Shown here piece by piece: positions 8,502 through 10,083 of a DNA stretch of 10,083 nucleotides. The DNA comes from Smittium mucronatum. Taxonomy: Eukaryota > Kickxellomycota > Harpellomycetes > Harpellales > Legeriomycetaceae. The stretch is taken from positions 1-10,083 of the forward strand of contig LSSL01001047.1 in NCBI GenBank assembly GCA_001953115.1, in the 5' to 3' direction. The notes beneath the pieces are model-generated. The model saw only the letters and a list, made by a program, of their open reading frames with translations, did not search any database and was not told the origin of the DNA. The stretch's first letter is position 1, and each line of letters starts with the position of its first letter. The translations under genes and the position numbers were made by a program.

Positions 8502-8698
8502 ATATATTCATCATATCAAATTTAAATCTAAAAATATAAAAAGGGAGATAAATAATTCTATTTGAATTTAAAAAGCCGTGTGATGAGATTAAAATCGGAT
8601 TGAAATTGAGAACTTGTTTAATAAAGATTAAAAAAAAAAACAAAAAAAAGCGATGCAATTTTGAGCTCTAAAAAACTTTTAAATAGAATCTTTGGAAC
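8502..8698. other. AT-rich gap inside or before the MULE remnant
   Basis: Contains an A11CA8 run at 8630-8649 and stops in all frames. If the degenerate stretch upstream and the MULE remnant are one gene, this gap would hold the lost middle part. Nothing in it can be aligned. Confidence 0.4.
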
Positions 8699-9623
8699 AC
8701 AAAATGTTCATGTGTTGAAAAATATAGGCTAAATAATATGGATTGACCAGTTTTATTTGTATGAATAAGCGACAATAGCATAAAATTCTTTCCTATAGCC
8801 CTAGTTTTAATCCAGAATGAAAAAGAGGGGCCTTTTTTATGGATTTTTGAAATGTTTTTAAAAAATTCAGGGAAAAACTTCGAATAAATACTTTGATAGC
8901 CGATTCTGCACCCAGTAATACCAGCTTTATAAAAAAAACCGAAAAGGATGCAAAAAAAATTAACTGATGAGCACACGCTATTAGAAACATGGCATAAAAA
9001 ATTCGAAAATTCGCACCCATATTCAGAAAAAATTAAATCGGATTTATTTAAGATTCAGAGAGCCCATAAAAGAGAATATTTTGCACTATATTGGAAATTA
9101 TTTATTATAAAATACTAAGAATTTAAAGCGACAAAAGGGCTTATAAAAATTCGAATACTAATACTTTATATTTAACTTAAATTGGTATGAGGGTGCTAGT
9201 CTTTACTCACCAAGTAAAATAAATTCTTAAGATTGATTTAAATTAACATTAAAGACAAACTATTTTAACTTAAAATCTATAAGTAGATCTCAAATACTTC
9301 CAACCTTATCATAAATAGTTTTTGATCTTGAAAGCAGAAAAAAATTCCCGGAAAAAGAAATATCTTATGAGCCAGTCGAGATATTAAAAATGGAAGAATA
9401 TCACACTCATAGTTTCCAATATAAAAAAAGAATCAATATGGTTATTCTGTCAAATGAAGAATATTTGGATCCAGAGAAGATTTCGAGAATCATTTTCAAA
9501 AAATATATTAGCTCCACTTTATTGTGCGATGATTTATCAAAGGTTTCAAACATTAATGCTAAGGAAGAAATAAATTCGTTTTTTAATATAATATTTTCAC
9601 GTGTGGATTTTTTAAAAAGATAA
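8699..9623 (+). pseudogene. MULE/FAR1-type transposase remnant
   Basis: MULE transposases are DDE-type enzymes that cut and paste DNA elements; FAR1/FHY3-like proteins derive from them. Frame 2 (8729-8887, stops at 8744 and 8762) gives PVLFV, a stop, then ISDNSIKFFPIA and ALVLIQNEKEGPFLWIFEMF, matching MPL.LFVGID.N...ALI.DE..ESF.WIF. Frame 1 (8881-8997) gives NTLIADSAPSNTSFIKK, matching TI(L/I)TD.D.AM..AI, with the Asp of IADS as likely second catalytic acid, then AHAIRNMA at 8971-8994 for C.WHI..NM. Frame 2 (8948-9118) gives KSDLFKIQRAHKREYFALYW, and 9196-9216 gives LVFTHQV, for (R)AFT...FTAGI. Frame 3 is open over 9315-9623 (ATG at 9390, 77 codons), with FDLESRKKFPEKE, SNEEYLDPEKISRII and ISSTLLCDDL, plausible as the C-terminal part. 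At least four frame changes make it dead. Terminal inverted repeats were not found. Confidence 0.6.
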
Positions 9624-10061
9624 AAATTTGAACATATATACCTTTATTTATAAAATAACGATATGCTTAATATAATTAATACTGAGATGATTGGTCAAAA
9701 AAGAAAAAGAGGATGCAACAATAAAATCAAGAAAATTTTTAGTCTAACGAGAGACTAATAAAATAAATTTATATAATCATTTATGGTAATATCTATACTA
9801 CTCAATATATATTTACTGAATCCAATTTAAACCAAATAAATCCTAATATAAGTCTTTACTCAATATTTATAAATTAAAAAAGGAAAAAAATATGAAAAAA
9901 TTCATTAAGAATAATTTAACAAATTAAAATAATATTATTGTAAAATAAAAAAATAAAATTCAAAATAAATATAGTAAAAATCGATTTAAAAAATTAAGAT
10001 TGGTAAACAGATTTTTATTAGAAAAGCGATTTTGATTTTTTAAATGAATTTAACTCAAGTA
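9624..10061. other. AT-rich stretch without a recognised gene
   Basis: Follows the last open frame of the transposase remnant. It is A/T-dominated, with stops in all frames and no motif, fold or repeat array that I can support. Confidence 0.6.
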
Positions 10062-10083
10062 AATATGAATAATATGAATAATA
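10062..10083. repeat. 9-bp tandem repeat at the window end
   Basis: The unit AATATGAAT occurs twice, followed by the first four bases of a third unit where the window stops. The array may continue beyond the window. Confidence 0.6.

Noticed and set aside
8668..9020. Two overlapping minus-strand open frames of 102 and 75 codons with hydrophobic, membrane-like composition
   Set aside because: They are antisense to the MULE-like motifs on the plus strand. The Phe/Ile/Leu content comes from reading A-rich sequence backwards.
1..10083. Bacterial, phage or CRISPR-like content
   Set aside because: There are no operon-like tight gene runs, no Shine-Dalgarno spaced starts and no regular repeat-spacer array. 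Retrotransposon remains and extreme AT drift point to a eukaryote.
1..10083. tRNA, rRNA or other structured RNA gene
   Set aside because: No GTTCRA-type T-loop with matching acceptor arms, no rRNA core motif and no strong long stem could be found by eye. A covariance-model scan was not possible here.
1..10083. Repeat-induced point mutation as the sole cause of the AT bias
   Set aside because: Several C-to-T type stops exist in the element, but the flanks are dominated by homopolymer A and T runs, and the G-tracts and many intact C/G codons inside the element argue against saturating RIP.

Overview
This is an AT-rich eukaryotic window with no intact protein gene that I can support. It holds the fossils of at least two transposable elements set in very AT-rich, homopolymer-rich DNA. 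The base composition, together with a tyrosine-recombinase (DIRS-like) retrotransposon and a MULE/FAR1-type transposase, fits an AT-rich early-diverging fungus; Glomeromycotina (arbuscular mycorrhizal fungi) is my best guess. That placement is inference from composition and element types, not proof. An AT-rich amoeba cannot be excluded.

Layout. (1) Bases 1-3244 are mostly featureless AT-rich DNA. There is a weak, broken coding-like patch on the minus strand (656-984) and a possible diverged direct-repeat pair (2128-2215 and 2978-3065). (2) Bases 3245-6963 are visibly less AT-rich and contain a decayed DIRS-like retrotransposon on the plus strand. Its order is a gag-like region, reverse transcriptase, RNase H, the conserved DIRS linker, and a tyrosine recombinase. 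The frame is broken many times in the gag and RT parts, while the recombinase stays in one frame to its end and carries only substitution-type stops. Two poly-G tracts (G10 and G12) lie exactly where Gly-rich motifs of this family are expected. (3) Bases 6964-8158 are AT-rich with nothing recognised. (4) Bases 8159-8501 hold a short degenerate coding-like stretch, and 8699-9623 hold a broken MULE-family DNA transposase on the plus strand. (5) Bases 9624-10083 are AT-rich with no gene and end in a short 9-bp tandem repeat.

Functionally nothing here looks active. The RT catalytic Y-x-D-D site is gone, the first catalytic Arg of the recombinase appears to be Trp, and the transposase is split over several frames. 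The window reads as a transposon graveyard: a younger, still readable DIRS-like copy between older material that has drifted to extreme AT content. Domain calls come from remembered family motifs read by eye in the translated frames. No database search was done.
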